Assembly (NCBI RefSeq): GCF_003286645.3
Contig: NZ_CP127382.2
Coordinates: 1,922,001-1,986,000 of the forward strand
Reading direction: 5' to 3'
DNA length: 64,000 nucleotides
DNA from: Aerococcus tenax
GTDB taxonomy: Bacteria > Bacillota > Bacilli > Lactobacillales > Aerococcaceae
Numbering within the stretch: the first letter of the stretch is position 1; every line of letters begins with the position of its first letter. The notes under the pieces are model-generated. The model was not told where the DNA came from and searched no databases. It worked only from the letters and a program-made list of their open reading frames with translations. Below, piece after piece: positions 41,977-49,897 of the stretch. A program made the position numbers and the translations under genes.

Positions 41977-42636
41977 CTATCTTAAGGACTGTTTATAGAG
42001 GTAATTGCCGACAAATTGGGCACAGTGGACAATGAGGATAATCACCAGGACGGTCCCGTACATAATCACTGAGTCAAAGCTGTTGTAGCCGTAGTTAATC
42101 GCCACTGAACCTAATCCGCCAGCGCCAACGGTTCCGGCAGCTGAAGTGGTTCCGATAATCCCGATAATAGCCACGGTTAAGTTCACAATCACCAGGGGAG
42201 CGGCTTCTACTAAGACGACTTCCTTCATGATTTGGTAGTCACTAGCTCCAAATGAACGGATCGCCTCAATCAAGGGCCGGCCCACCTCCCGGAAGGAATT
42301 CTCTAATAAGCGCGCCACAGTAGCGGTTCCGCTGATGGTTAAGGGGACCAAGGCCGCAGTCCGTCCAATCACCCCGCCAACAATCCCCCGCGTTAAGGGG
42401 ATGACGGCTACGACCAGGATAATAAAGGGAAAAGACCGCACAATATTAATGAAAACATCTAAAATGCTATAAATGAGTGCATTGGGTCTTAACCCTTCTT
42501 TATCGGTATAGTACAAGGCCACAGCGATGACAAAACCTAAGGCGGTCGACAAGATCATGGTAAAAAACACCATATAAGCCGTGTCAAAAACCGATGGCCC
42601 TAAAATGGCTGATAATTTTACTAAACTGGCTTCCAT
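41977..42636 (-). CDS. metI: Methionine ABC transporter permease
   Basis: 219 residues from ATG 42636 (GGAGGG upstream). Five or so membrane helices, with the EAA loop EAIRSFGASDYQIMKEVV, as in MetI. It forms the channel with MetN and MetQ for methionine uptake. The start overlaps the metN stop. Confidence 0.93.
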   Translation of the reverse strand: MEASLVKLSAILGPSVFDTAYMVFFTMILSTALGFVIAVALYYTDKEGLRPNALIYSILDVFINIVRSFPFIILVVAVIPLTRGIVGGVIGRTAALVPLTISGTATVARLLENSFREVGRPLIEAIRSFGASDYQIMKEVVLVEAAPLVIVNLTVAIIGIIGTTSAAGTVGAGGLGSVAINYGYNSFDSVIMYGTVLVIILIVHCAQFVGNYLYKQSLR

Positions 42637-42637
42637 T

Positions 42638-43609
42638 CTATTCCCTCCATTCAATCTGATGGTCTTTCAAATATTTTTCCAATAAGGCTTGGTGGCGTGA
42701 ATCGATTTGAATTTTAAAATAAGCGGTCGTCCGGTCGTTGATTTCCTCATAGTGGGCATCCTCGATCGAGTAGGAAATCTGTAAGTCAGAGAATATCTTG
42801 GATAAGAGGTCCTTTTGCTGGTCCACATCAGGGAGAACCAATTTAAATTCAAAGCGACCCGCTGCCACTTGGGATTCGGTCTCAGCTTCAATTCCCATAA
42901 GGCGTCTTAAAGCTGGTGGTTGGTCAAGGAAGAGATCCACCGTATTCCCGGCTGCCACAATCTTACCGTTCTCAAGAATGGCTAACTTATTGCAGATTTT
43001 TTTCACTACTTCAATTTCATGGGTGACCACGATAATGGTTAGCTTCAATTTTTGGTTGATCTTCTGCAAGAGGTCGATGATTGAACGGGTAATGGAGGGG
43101 TCGAGGGCAGACGTGGCTTCATCAGAAAGGAGGAGTTTCGGGTTCAAAGACAGGGCTCGGGCAATGCCCACCCGTTGTTTTTGGCCCCCGGATAGTTTGC
43201 TGGGATAGGCGTCTGCTTTAGCTGACATATCCACTAAATCCAATAAGCTCTGGATACGCTCCTCAGTCTCTTCAATATTCCATAATTTTAGGGGCAAGGC
43301 GACATTCTCACGGACCGTTTTGCGGTTAATTAACTCAAACTGCTGAAAAATCATACCAATTTCTTTCTGCAAGTGTCTGAGCGAATCGCCCGATAAAGTT
43401 TGAATATCTTCATCGAGAACATGAATAGAACCCCCATCAAAACTCTCCAAACCGTTAATGCAGCGCAGCAAGGTAGACTTCCCCGCCCCGCTCTTGCCCA
43501 CCAGGCCATAGATATCCCCTTCATTGATGGTGAGATTGATATCCGAAAGCACCTGAAAATTACCGTAGTTTTTTTGTAAGTGTCTGATTTCTACTAAGGG
43601 CTCGGTCAT
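42638..43609 (-). CDS. metN: Methionine ABC transporter ATP-binding protein
   Basis: 323 residues. Walker A GKSGAGKST, signature LSGGQKQRVGIARAL, Walker B LLLSDEATSALDP and a C-terminal NIL-type domain (about 255-323: FEFKLVLPDVDQQ) that in MetN senses intracellular methionine. ATG at 43609 lies directly after the metQ stop. Energises the MetI permease. Confidence 0.95.
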   Translation of the reverse strand: MTEPLVEIRHLQKNYGNFQVLSDINLTINEGDIYGLVGKSGAGKSTLLRCINGLESFDGGSIHVLDEDIQTLSGDSLRHLQKEIGMIFQQFELINRKTVRENVALPLKLWNIEETEERIQSLLDLVDMSAKADAYPSKLSGGQKQRVGIARALSLNPKLLLSDEATSALDPSITRSIIDLLQKINQKLKLTIIVVTHEIEVVKKICNKLAILENGKIVAAGNTVDLFLDQPPALRRLMGIEAETESQVAAGRFEFKLVLPDVDQQKDLLSKIFSDLQISYSIEDAHYEEINDRTTAYFKIQIDSRHQALLEKYLKDHQIEWRE

Positions 43610-43610
43610 C

Positions 43611-44423
43611 TTAATCACCTGTGTAAGGGAACCAGGTCCCACCACTGACCTCTTTCACCAGTTCAGCGGATTCCTTGGTTTCAAAGGCGTCATGGATAAT
43701 CTTGACCGCCTCTTTATCTTGGTTGCCGTCCTTGGTGGCTAGGATGAGCGCGTTGGCCTTTAAATCTTTGGGTTCAAATTTGTACAGGGCATCTTCGGTC
43801 TTAAAGCCGGCCTTATGTGCCGCTAAACCACTGAAGATGGCAATATCCACCTCATCAAGAGACTCGATCAAGGTGCCGCCACCTAATTCCACAAACTCCA
43901 GATTATGGGGGTTAGAGGTCACATCAAGCGGAGTTAAGGTTTCTCCTTTAGGGATATCTTGTTTGACTTCAATTAATTTGGCCTGTTCTAAGACACGAAG
44001 AGCGCGTTGAATATTTGAAGCATCATTTTGAATCGCTACTTTGGCCCCATCAGGAAGTTCGTCTAGTGATTTATGCTTTCTACTGTAAACGCCGATAAAT
44101 TGCTCAAAGAGGGGTTTGCCGGCTTTGACTAAACTGGCACCACGGTCTTTATTAAATTGGTTCATATAGGCTTCATGTTGCATGATATTCACATCGACTG
44201 ACCCATCCATCAAGCCTTCATTACTTGCAATGGTACTTTCAGCCACAGACAGTTCTAGCTTGTAGCCTTTTTCCTTCAAGGCTTGTTCAACATATTTAGT
44301 CATTCCGGCACTCTGCCCACTGACACCGAGAACCACCTTCTTTTCTTCTTGCTGTCGAGAAAAAAAGATAAAGCCCGCGGCAACGATGGCTATTGCAACA
44401 AGAGACAAGACAATTTTTTTCAT
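43611..44423 (-). CDS. metQ: Methionine-binding protein MetQ (NlpA family), apparently without lipobox
   Basis: 270 residues; NlpA/MetQ core with VVLGVSGQSAGMTKYVEQAL, VNIMQHEAYMNQF, GAKVAIQNDASNIQRAL and ELGGGTLIESLDEVDIAI. The N-terminus MKKIVLSLVAIAIVAAGFIFFSRQQEE is hydrophobic but has no Cys, so unlike most Gram-positive MetQ it cannot be lipidated there; it is probably anchored by an uncleaved helix. GGAGG before the ATG. First gene of metQ-metN-metI-(UroD-like). Confidence 0.92.
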   Translation of the reverse strand: MKKIVLSLVAIAIVAAGFIFFSRQQEEKKVVLGVSGQSAGMTKYVEQALKEKGYKLELSVAESTIASNEGLMDGSVDVNIMQHEAYMNQFNKDRGASLVKAGKPLFEQFIGVYSRKHKSLDELPDGAKVAIQNDASNIQRALRVLEQAKLIEVKQDIPKGETLTPLDVTSNPHNLEFVELGGGTLIESLDEVDIAIFSGLAAHKAGFKTEDALYKFEPKDLKANALILATKDGNQDKEAVKIIHDAFETKESAELVKEVSGGTWFPYTGD

Positions 44424-44512
44424 GTATATACCTCCAAAGGTCATTTCGTTTGATTCCTAGTCAAGAAAAAATACGGGCACTGGGCTCGTAAGTTTCTGAT
44501 CAAGGATTGGAT

Positions 44513-44532
44513 TAATAACTATTCAGTTATTA
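44513..44532. promoter_or_regulatory. Perfect inverted repeat at the metQ transcription start
   Basis: TAATAACTGAATAGTTATTA: 8-bp arms with a 4-bp spacer. It begins about 8 bp downstream of the putative -10, covering the start site, which is a typical repressor position. Confidence 0.6.
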
Positions 44533-44539
44533 GTTTGGA

Positions 44540-44569
44540 AGTTTAGCATATCTATTCTTTGTCTAGCAA
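44540..44569 (-). promoter_or_regulatory. Putative promoter of metQNI
   Basis: TTGCTA (44564-44569), 18-bp spacer, TAAACT (44540-44545) on the minus strand. About 115 bp of leader to the metQ start. No S-box or T-box motif was seen. Confidence 0.5.
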
Positions 44570-44800
44570 TACGAGCAGGATACCCATTCACTATCAGCTA
44601 TAATCGATCTTTTAGGCCTTTTACTATTAAGCTGGTAAAAATACATTCGCTACATTGAATTTATTTTCAAAAAAGCTGTCATTTCAAGCTTTTTCACTCA
44701 ACCTGTTGCTTGATCGAAATCCCCAACCTTAAAAACGATTTCCCTAAACGATCAAAAGCAATCATTTACTTGTCGCTCTGGATTCATTTTTTAGCCAGAT

Positions 44801-44838
44801 AAAAACAGCCAGCTCAAGATCTCTAAGCTGGTTGTTTA
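44801..44838 (+). terminator. Stem-loop terminator-like element
   Basis: AAACAGCCAGCT pairs with AGCTGGTTGTTT. It lies in the 500-bp gap between metQ and the Rpn fragment; no gene was found in the gap. Confidence 0.55.
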
Positions 44839-44857
44839 TAGGGTGGATTCAAGTAAA

Positions 44858-44904
44858 AAAAGACACAGAATCCCTTTAACCACTAAGGGACCTCTGTGTC
44901 TTTC
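44858..44904. terminator. Terminator after the Rpn fragment
   Basis: AAAGACACAGA.TCCCTT pairs with AAGGGA..TCTGTGTCTTT; its loop and arms closely match the hairpin at 40838-40886. Confidence 0.75.
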
Positions 44905-44947
44905 CTTTGTAAACTATTTTTATCAATTCTAAACAAGTGGCAGGAAA

Positions 44948-45190
44948 CTATTGATTACTATCTTCGGAAGCTTCTAGAAACTTCTCAATTTCTTCAAGCG
45001 GTTCACCTAGCGCTTCCGCGATTTGAGCAGTAGTCATCCCGTTAGCTACTAAATTTGGAACGGCTGCTCGAAGAACTTCTTTACGACCTATCTCTTTACC
45101 TTCCTTACGAACTTCTTCAAAACCCACACGTTTTGCTGTCGCTAATAGGGCCTCACTGTTGGCTTTACGATATTCTAATGGATCAATCAT
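44948..45190 (-). pseudogene. Rpn family C-terminal fragment (tandem partial copy)
   Basis: 80 residues that match the last ~85 residues of the neighbouring Rpn protein: LEYRKANSEALLATAKRV versus LEYHKANSEALLATAERV, and ANGMTTAQIAEAL versus ANGMTTGQIAVIL. The nuclease domain is missing. It begins MIDPLEY, corresponding to the MINQLEY of the full copy. It is likely the remains of a second copy after recombination. It may still be translated. Confidence 0.75.
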
Positions 45191-45224
45191 GGTTTCTTTT
45201 CCCGCTATTCACAAAATACAGAAA

Positions 45225-46157
45225 CTATCGGCCACTATCCTCTGGGTTCTCTAGGAATTTCTCAACCTCTTCAATCGGCAGATCTAAAATAACTGCAATT
45301 TGGCCAGTAGTCATACCATTAGCGATCATTTTTTGAATCGTTGATTTGCGTTCCGATTCACGACCTACTTCTATTCCTTCTTTACGCCCTGTCTCTATAC
45401 CTGCCTCACGCCCTACACGCTCTGCCGTCGCCAATAGCGCCTCACTGTTGGCCTTATGGTACTCTAATTGATTAATCATCGTGATCTCCTCTTTCGTCAT
45501 GTTGTCTAGTGCGATCAAATCATAGGCACGGTCAATATAAGCTGGTGCTTGGGGTAAACTGTCTAAGCCATTGAAAAACCGCCACCAATGATAGACTGCG
45601 GAATCTTCTGGCAAGTTCGTATTGGTGAGATCCAAATAAATGAGTTTCACATCTTCAATTTGCCGTCCATTCATTTGGGCGAGGGGCTCGCCGATCTGGG
45701 TATCCTGCATTTCGTAGACACGCAGAGCGGCATGATGTGGCTCATACAAGTTAGAAGCAGAAATATTAATTCCGTAAACAGAGTGAATACTGGAATATTT
45801 ATTACGTTTTTGACGCATGGAGACTTCATCAGCATAAGCTGCTACATAAGCAGAGTAAGCATAATATTGGGTACGTTCGATAAAATAATCGGGAAAACGG
45901 ACCTGCATCTCAATCGTTACTAAATCGCCCGTTGAAGTCCGGGCACGAAGATCAACTTCAGTGTAAATGAGGGTGTTGGCTTGAGCTTCTTCTTGAGCAT
46001 CCTGTTTAAAGCGTTCAAAATTATAGGGCGTCGTCACCTCGACGGCTTCAAAACTTGTCCCGGTTAAATCCTGAATCAATGCTTGGAGGAGGGCTTCGTT
46101 ACCTATACTAGTAAAGGTTTTTTTAAATAGTAAATCATTAGTGGGTTTATATCGCAT
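45225..46157 (-). CDS. Rpn family recombination-promoting nuclease / putative transposase
   Basis: 310 residues. PD-(D/E)xK core: KPTNDLLFKKTF, then VDLRA (Asp69) and TIEMQ (Glu83, Gln85), followed by RTQYYAYSAY. This is the Rpn/PDDEXK_2 family, whose E. coli members cut DNA and stimulate RecA-independent recombination or act in phage defence. The C-terminus has charged GREAGIETGRKEG repeats and a small helical domain. A nearby promoter TTGACT-18-TAAGAT was read at 46229-46258. Confidence 0.88.
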   Translation of the reverse strand: MRYKPTNDLLFKKTFTSIGNEALLQALIQDLTGTSFEAVEVTTPYNFERFKQDAQEEAQANTLIYTEVDLRARTSTGDLVTIEMQVRFPDYFIERTQYYAYSAYVAAYADEVSMRQKRNKYSSIHSVYGINISASNLYEPHHAALRVYEMQDTQIGEPLAQMNGRQIEDVKLIYLDLTNTNLPEDSAVYHWWRFFNGLDSLPQAPAYIDRAYDLIALDNMTKEEITMINQLEYHKANSEALLATAERVGREAGIETGRKEGIEVGRESERKSTIQKMIANGMTTGQIAVILDLPIEEVEKFLENPEDSGR

Positions 46158-46228
46158 AATCGCCTTTAACCTTTCCGATCTCTAGAGATCAAAGCGAAGT
46201 AACAGACAAACCTCCCCTATTTAAGCCC

Positions 46229-46258
46229 ATCTTAGCATGGTCCTTTTTAAGAAGTCAA
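46229..46258 (-). promoter_or_regulatory. Putative promoter of the Rpn gene
   Basis: TTGACT (46253-46258), 18-bp spacer, TAAGAT (46229-46234), about 70 bp before the ATG. Confidence 0.55.
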
Positions 46259-46324
46259 ACAAATACTCAGTACAGTGAGATAGCATGTAAAGCCTCGATT
46301 TTTAAAGGTGCCTTAGCCAAGTAA

Positions 46325-46444
46325 CTAATCTGACAAATCTTTCAAGAAAAAGCGGTCCATGGTGGTATGGATCAAGTTTTCCGGTTGGAAAATTTCTTCA
46401 AAACCATATTTCTGATAGAGACCGATGGCTGCCTTCAAGGAAGA
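46325..46444 (-). pseudogene. GNAT acetyltransferase C-terminal fragment
   Basis: Minus-strand reading SSLKAAIGLYQKYGFEEIF...MDRFFLKDLSD and stop. The AIGLYQKYGFEE pattern is the end of a GNAT N-acetyltransferase. No N-terminal part is present to the right, where a plus-strand remnant begins. Gene debris. Confidence 0.6.
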
Positions 46445-46452
46445 ATGGGACG

Positions 46453-46623
46453 ATTAACCTTTATAATATCCCCTTGCGCTTTGACCTGCCAGACTTTTCG
46501 GCCATTCCAGAGTCAACTTACATCAATGAAACGAATAAAATGGCCCAAACACCCCAACGCATTGCTGTCAATCCCAAGCAGCCTGACCAAGTCATTCAAA
46601 CGATTCAAAAACTGCATTACTAA
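46453..46623 (+). pseudogene. 3' remnant of an unidentified plus-strand gene
   Basis: A plus-strand frame reads NLYNIPLRFDLPDFSAI...TYINETNKMAQTPQRIAVN...IQKLHY then TAA, coding-like in composition but without start or RBS. It meets the GNAT fragment head to head. I do not recognise the family. Confidence 0.45.
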
Positions 46624-46650
46624 GCATTAGCCTAATTTTTATGGCAAACA

Positions 46651-46708
46651 AAAAAGCCTTGATCCAGTTCTTCTTTTCCAGAGAAGTCACTGATTCAAGG
46701 CTTTCTTT
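46651..46708. terminator. Bidirectional terminator-like hairpin
   Basis: AAAAAAGCCTTGATCC pairs with GATTCAAGGCTTTCTTT across a 25-base loop. Confidence 0.7.
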
Positions 46709-46977
46709 ATCAAGTCCCTTTTTCTATTGGGTAACATTCGGCTGATCATTTTTCGCTTAACCACCTCTTTCTCGGCCCAACCACAAGGTCCCAAGCAGCC
46801 TGAATGGAGGCTTGTTAAGAACGCTTTGCGGCTGTCAGCCACATACACAATGCTTGAAGGTCGCGGGGGATTGACTGAGGTCTTTCAGTCAGATGAGACG
46901 AAGTGCCCTGTCAAGCCGTGATCCCGCTCATTCATTTAGTTATAAGTTATTGTGGGTCAATCATAGTGCCTTTAACT

Positions 46978-47010
46978 AAGCCTGTCAATCCCAGATTTGA
47001 TAGGCTTTTT
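46978..47010 (+). terminator. Terminator
   Basis: AAGCCTGTCAA / TTGATAGGCTT stem followed by TTTCCTTCTTTTT on the plus strand. Confidence 0.65.
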
Positions 47011-47340
47011 CCTTCTTTTTCGATACCCTATACCGAAGCCCGTTAAGATCAGCATTTTCAGCTTCCTTAATCGTTTTACTTGATAAATAGCGATATAAAG
47101 TGAATAAGTTTTACTCTTTGGTTATGAAGTGAACATGGCCCCCACAACTAAAATCACCATTGATCACTATTCCATATTCCTGCTAAAAAGCCGATCAGAC
47201 CAAGCTTCCACTGACCGACAGTCTTTGGCTCGCCCCCTCCACTCTTGCTTTTTTCGGTGTGCTTATCTAAGATAAGGGCAATTCAGTCGAACTAATGCAA
47301 CAATAAGTTACTAACGAAAAATTAGAAGGAGTTATGCCCT

Positions 47341-48078
47341 ATGTCACAAGATCTTTCCCAATTACTTAACGCCAAACGCGTCGACCTTTCCCATGAATTG
47401 CACGAAAATATTCCTTTGTTCAATGCCTTTGACCCCATTCAGGAAAAAACCTTGAACACAATCGACCAGGATGGCTTCTACGCCAAAGAATACACCCTAG
47501 CCACCTCTTACGGGACCCATATCGATTCCCCCGGTCACTTTGCAGCAGGTAAACGGCTCTTAGACGGCGTAGGATTGGATGAATTGATCTTGCCGCTCTA
47601 TGTCCTCCACCTAGAAAAAGAAGTCGCTGCTGACTCCGACTTCTCCGTCACTAAAGAGGTCATCTTAGACTACGAAGCTGACCACGGCAAGATTCCCGCG
47701 GGAACTTTTGTTGCCTTTGCCAGTGACTGGTCCAAGCGCTGGGACGATCCCCAAGCCTTCTATAATGAAGACGAAAACGGCCAAGCCCATACCCCTGGTT
47801 GGACCGTGGAGGCCTTAGAATTTCTCGCCCATGAGCGCGATGTCAAAGCCATTGGCCATGAAAACCTGGATACCGATCCTGGGCACATCTACCATGACCA
47901 AGAAGCCTTACCGGGTGAATTCTACTGGCTGGACCAAGACCGCTACCAAGTCGAAGTCTTAAATAACCTCTCCGCCCTACCAACCCAAGGCGCAGTCATC
48001 GTCGTCGCTCCCCTCAAAGTCAAAGGCGCCCCCAGTTTCCCCGCCCGTGTCTATGCCTTGGTAGCTGAAGAGGAGTAA
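47341..48078 (+). CDS. Cyclase family protein (kynurenine formamidase-like)
   Basis: 245 residues. The metal-binding motif THIDSPGHF (His60, Asp62, His66) is the signature of the cyclase/formamidase family (HxDxPxHF). RVDLSHELHENIPLF at the start and GAPSFPARVYALV at the end fit. It likely hydrolyses an N-formyl or cyclic amide. AAGGAG is placed before the ATG at 47341. Stand-alone gene with higher GC than its surroundings; substrate unknown. Confidence 0.88.
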   Translation: MSQDLSQLLNAKRVDLSHELHENIPLFNAFDPIQEKTLNTIDQDGFYAKEYTLATSYGTHIDSPGHFAAGKRLLDGVGLDELILPLYVLHLEKEVAADSDFSVTKEVILDYEADHGKIPAGTFVAFASDWSKRWDDPQAFYNEDENGQAHTPGWTVEALEFLAHERDVKAIGHENLDTDPGHIYHDQEALPGEFYWLDQDRYQVEVLNNLSALPTQGAVIVVAPLKVKGAPSFPARVYALVAEEE

Positions 48079-48131
48079 AGATAATCACCCTATTCATTAA
48101 TATTAAGACTATTTTTCATATTAAAAACTAA

Positions 48132-48168
48132 AACGCGCCCTCTTAAACTCGATCAAGGGCGCGTTGTT
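48132..48168. terminator. Terminator after the cyclase gene
   Basis: AACGCGCCCTCTT pairs with AAGGGCGCGTT, then a T-rich tract. Confidence 0.85.
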
Positions 48169-48210
48169 ATTTTATTCCATAAAGGCACAATTTATTATTG
48201 CATATATAAT

Positions 48211-49146
48211 TTATTTAAATAATTTAAGAACTGATTTTTTATTTTTAAATCCATAATAATTTGCCTTATGATCATTTTCAATTAATTTATTCAATATATT
48301 TCGAATAGAATTAAAACGATAATTAGGATTTATCTGATCCATTAGATACTTAATAATTATTATAGGTAAGGCAATTCTATCTGTAACAATATTATTATCA
48401 TCACCATAGATATAAAGATATTTCTTCCACTCTTCCTTTATTGGAACAGAAGTAATGAAACGTAAGTCAATTAAATCTCGATTATGAGCACAAGTATTTC
48501 GAACTAAATTAAGCATTCTCATCCAGGTATATAATTCATACATCGTACAATTAAAATAATTCGCAATAGGTTCCTTATTACGCCTCGACATTATTTCTAG
48601 CATATAAACTAAATTTCCAAACATAAGCAGATTAATCCCCAACCAAACTGGAGGATACTCGGAATTACCATTCTGTTCAAGTTTATTTATTATTTCACGA
48701 TGGCTATCAGGATTCTTTTTTGCAATCTTAACTTGAGACTTCACCCGATAGTTGACCTTAGATTGGGTTTTAATAATTTTCTTTTTTGAAAAATTATGGA
48801 TATCAGCCCAATTATTTGCTTTAAGATACCCATACTCGCCTGTATTTTTCCCTAAGTAAAAAGCTATCTGTGTTTGTAAAGCCACTTCTATATCTTCAAT
48901 AACATGTAAAATATGTAACCGTAAATTCTTATCTCTATAATACCTTGTAATAACTTCTTCAAATGTAATCGACTTATATTGTTTTACTTCATTGCAATAA
49001 TCTACAAAGGGTTCAGCGAATTCTTTAATTTTATAATAAGATATATAATTTAATGTTTCTTCTGCTCGTTCTGGATCATTAAAATGCATTCCACGTTCTT
49101 GAAATAGACTTACCTGATCTGTAAACTCCTTAGATTCAAAGGCCAT
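48211..49146 (-). CDS. Abi_2 / AbiF family abortive infection protein (HEPN)
   Basis: 311 residues. N-terminal LNYISYYKIKEFAEPF and the RYYRDKNLRLHILHVIEDIEVAL stretch are typical of Abi_2 (AbiD/AbiF). A HEPN RNase motif R-x4-H (RNTCAH, Arg216-His221) sits in the C-terminal half. GGGAGG precedes the ATG. The gene is AT-rich, unlike flanking genes, so acquired. A strongly promoted short structured RNA with terminator lies 70 bp upstream (49217-49293), as reported for AbiF genes. It probably cleaves RNA to stop phage-infected cells and is held in check by that RNA; this last point is inference. Confidence 0.88.
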   Translation of the reverse strand: MAFESKEFTDQVSLFQERGMHFNDPERAEETLNYISYYKIKEFAEPFVDYCNEVKQYKSITFEEVITRYYRDKNLRLHILHVIEDIEVALQTQIAFYLGKNTGEYGYLKANNWADIHNFSKKKIIKTQSKVNYRVKSQVKIAKKNPDSHREIINKLEQNGNSEYPPVWLGINLLMFGNLVYMLEIMSRRNKEPIANYFNCTMYELYTWMRMLNLVRNTCAHNRDLIDLRFITSVPIKEEWKKYLYIYGDDNNIVTDRIALPIIIIKYLMDQINPNYRFNSIRNILNKLIENDHKANYYGFKNKKSVLKLFK

Positions 49147-49216
49147 TTAACTATCCTCCCGTCATACAACTAGAAATAAACATGGTCTTTAGGCATATTA
49201 ACAGAATTTTAAGTAC

Positions 49217-49293
49217 AAAAAAAGCTCCCCGTCAGACGTATCTGTTATGTTCAGTGACCTAAATCACTAAACTGGGGAGCGATTGAGCATTCA
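49217..49293 (-). ncRNA. Structured small RNA upstream of abiF (abiF-motif-like)
   Basis: From a start near 49293 the minus strand folds into an outer stem GCTCCCC/GGGGAGC (49274-49280 with 49224-49230) enclosing two hairpins. Hairpin one is a 9-bp stem GTTTAGTGA/TCACTGAAC with a 6-nt loop. Hairpin two is CAGA-TACG-TCTG. TTTTTTTGT follows the outer stem and makes it an intrinsic terminator. The promoter is TTGACA-17-TAGTAT. The RNA is about 77 nt and ends before the abi gene, so the toxin gene is expressed by read-through or its own start. Confidence 0.7.
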
Positions 49294-49299
49294 CTTATA

Positions 49300-49328
49300 A
49301 TACTACATATTGTGATAGAGATTGTCAA
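49300..49328 (-). promoter_or_regulatory. Sigma-A promoter of the abi-linked RNA
   Basis: Consensus TTGACA (49323-49328), 17-bp spacer, TAGTAT (49300-49305) on the minus strand. Confidence 0.8.
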
Positions 49329-49484
49329 ATTTTTATCTAACTTTTTAGATTAAATTCTAGTACTTGATATATTTATAGCACTAATAGCTTTAAAATTTCA
49401 TGCCAAATAAAACCAACTCCCCCACTAATATCATCACTAATGAGGAAGTTGTTTTTATAGACTTATTCGACTTTTGTCACATTC

Positions 49485-49895
49485 TAACTCAAACCTGTTC
49501 CAAGCGCGAGGTGAGCTCCATTTCAAAAATCCTTGAAAATCCTTTTCAAGGATTTACTGCATACTTCTTCCAATTGCTATAGCTGTTCGAAGTAGAGCGA
49601 GTTACAGATATAGTATGAGTAGCTCTCTCCCCTCTTGATGCGCTTGTCATACTCTAATAGTTGAGTTCGGACGCCAAGCCTTGAAGTTGCTTCAGAAAAT
49701 TCCAAGGCACAGCTTTCCTGTGCTTATGGTATTTTCCTCCAGCAATTCAAGTCTCTGACGGCGTCCTCACATCCTTACAGTTGAGTTTGGAAGGGTGAGG
49801 GGATGTCCTTTCAGAAAAGTTGAATGATCAGCAAGCTGATCTTTTCAACTTTTCTTCCAAGGAAGCGCCCTCCCTGATCCTTCCTCACATCCTTA
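49485..49895. repeat. Mosaic of palindromic repeats, locus 1
   Basis: The gap holds adjacent palindromic modules. (B) AAATCCTTGAAAA-TCC-TTTTCAAGGATTT, perfect 13-bp arms at 49527-49555. (C) the unit 49576-49626 with CTATAGCTGT/ACAGATATAG arms. (A) the 72-nt hairpin 49680-49751 (CTTGAAGTTGCT...AGCAATTCAAG). (D) AAAAGTTGAA...TTCAACTTTT around 49814-49853. Modules are joined by TCACATCCTTA- or TCATACTCT-like links. The same modules recur at 51,190-51,780 and 59,406-59,556. Confidence 0.75.
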
Positions 49896-49897
49896 TT

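Larger units (their letters stand above)
46624..47340. other. Intergenic region with decayed sequence
   Basis: Holds two terminator-like hairpins (46651-46708 and 46978-47010) and a minus-strand remnant of about 36 codons (roughly 47106-46995, reading RYLSSKTIKEAENADLNG, no start codon). A short operator-like palindrome CTTATCTAAGATAAG lies at 47262-47276, upstream of the cyclase. A plus-strand frame at 46727-46921 has no RBS and no recognisable product. Confidence 0.5.

Noticed and set aside
44424..44600. S-box or T-box riboswitch before metQ
   Set aside because: No S-box core (GAGGGA...GGCAACC) or T-box (TGGNACCGCG) could be found; a protein-operator dyad is seen instead.
46727..46921. 64-codon plus-strand frame in the debris region
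   Set aside because: No RBS and no family resemblance; sits among remnants and terminators.
49400..49582. 60-codon plus-strand frame near the Abi gene
   Set aside because: Runs into palindromic module B; no RBS.
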